Assembly: GCA_030633645.1 (NCBI GenBank)
Contig: DAOVRY010000060.1
Location: 1-6,083 of the forward strand
From: Pseudomonadota bacterium
GTDB taxonomy: Bacteria; Desulfobacterota; DSM-4660; Desulfatiglandales; B25-G16
Reading direction: 5' to 3'
DNA length: 6,083 bases
The notes below the pieces were generated by a model that was given only the letters and a program-made list of their open reading frames with translations, searched no databases and had not been told where the DNA came from. A program made the position numbers and the translations under genes. Below are positions 6,009 to 6,083 of this stretch, in pieces (the first letter of the stretch is position 1; each line of letters starts with the position of its first letter).

Positions 6009-6083
6009 AATAAGGGGAACTGATCGGGCACCATTTTATTGAATGCCTTATTGATTGAGAAGTCAACCACCATCCCTAAAAAG
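6009..6083. other. Downstream spacer, no gene recognised
   Basis: The 75 nt after the oxidoreductase stop show no hairpin followed by a T-run, so no intrinsic terminator is apparent. An AAGGGG (6013-6018) resembles a Shine-Dalgarno, but no usable start follows at the right distance before a stop. Lack of a terminator leaves room for a cotranscribed gene beyond the edge; etfBA would be the expectation from family context. Confidence 0.3.

Noticed and set aside
5705..6073. 122-codon minus-strand open frame at the right edge
   Set aside because: It is antisense to the conserved second CCG domain, with Ser-rich shadow composition and no family signature.

Overview
The window suggests an anaerobic bacterium of the Desulfobacterota (Deltaproteobacteria) or a syntrophic relative. 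This rests on gene content, not on a marker gene: a membrane-bound Fe-S oxidoreductase of the ETF:menaquinone oxidoreductase type, tandem GAF proteins, and a soluble GAF histidine kinase of a kind common in that group. Base composition is moderate and even. No RNA gene, CRISPR array or intact transposase is visible.

Layout from left to right. Positions 1-70 are an unresolved flank. Positions 71-283 form a compact element of about 213 bp with long, almost perfect terminal inverted repeats (48 and 49 nt) around a 116-nt centre. It looks like a MITE or a long-hairpin repeat. A good sigma70-type promoter (298-326) follows immediately and drives a tandem-GAF protein (358-1521, +). That gene converges, with a 7-nt gap, on a two-gene operon read from the minus strand: a soluble GAF histidine kinase (3673 to 2405), then an unrecognised single-span membrane protein (2401 to 1529). 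The kinase is divergent from a 680-residue membrane Fe-S oxidoreductase (3966-6008, +).

The intergenic region between kinase and oxidoreductase (3674-3965) is the richest regulatory stretch. It holds a promoter for the oxidoreductase. A perfect palindrome directly after its -10 box resembles the sites of TetR-type regulators of fatty-acid degradation. It also contains two crossing 7-bp inverted repeats that could form a pseudoknot, and a strong Shine-Dalgarno sequence.

The oxidoreductase joins a NarI-like b-type cytochrome membrane domain, two 4Fe-4S ferredoxin motifs and two CCG domains. By family it should pass electrons between an electron-transfer flavoprotein (acyl-CoA dehydrogenation) and the quinone pool. 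A FadR-like operator in front of it fits that role. The first CCG domain has lost all five cysteines. The GAF protein and kinase are signalling proteins; no cognate response regulator lies in the window, and any link to the oxidoreductase is only by neighbourhood.
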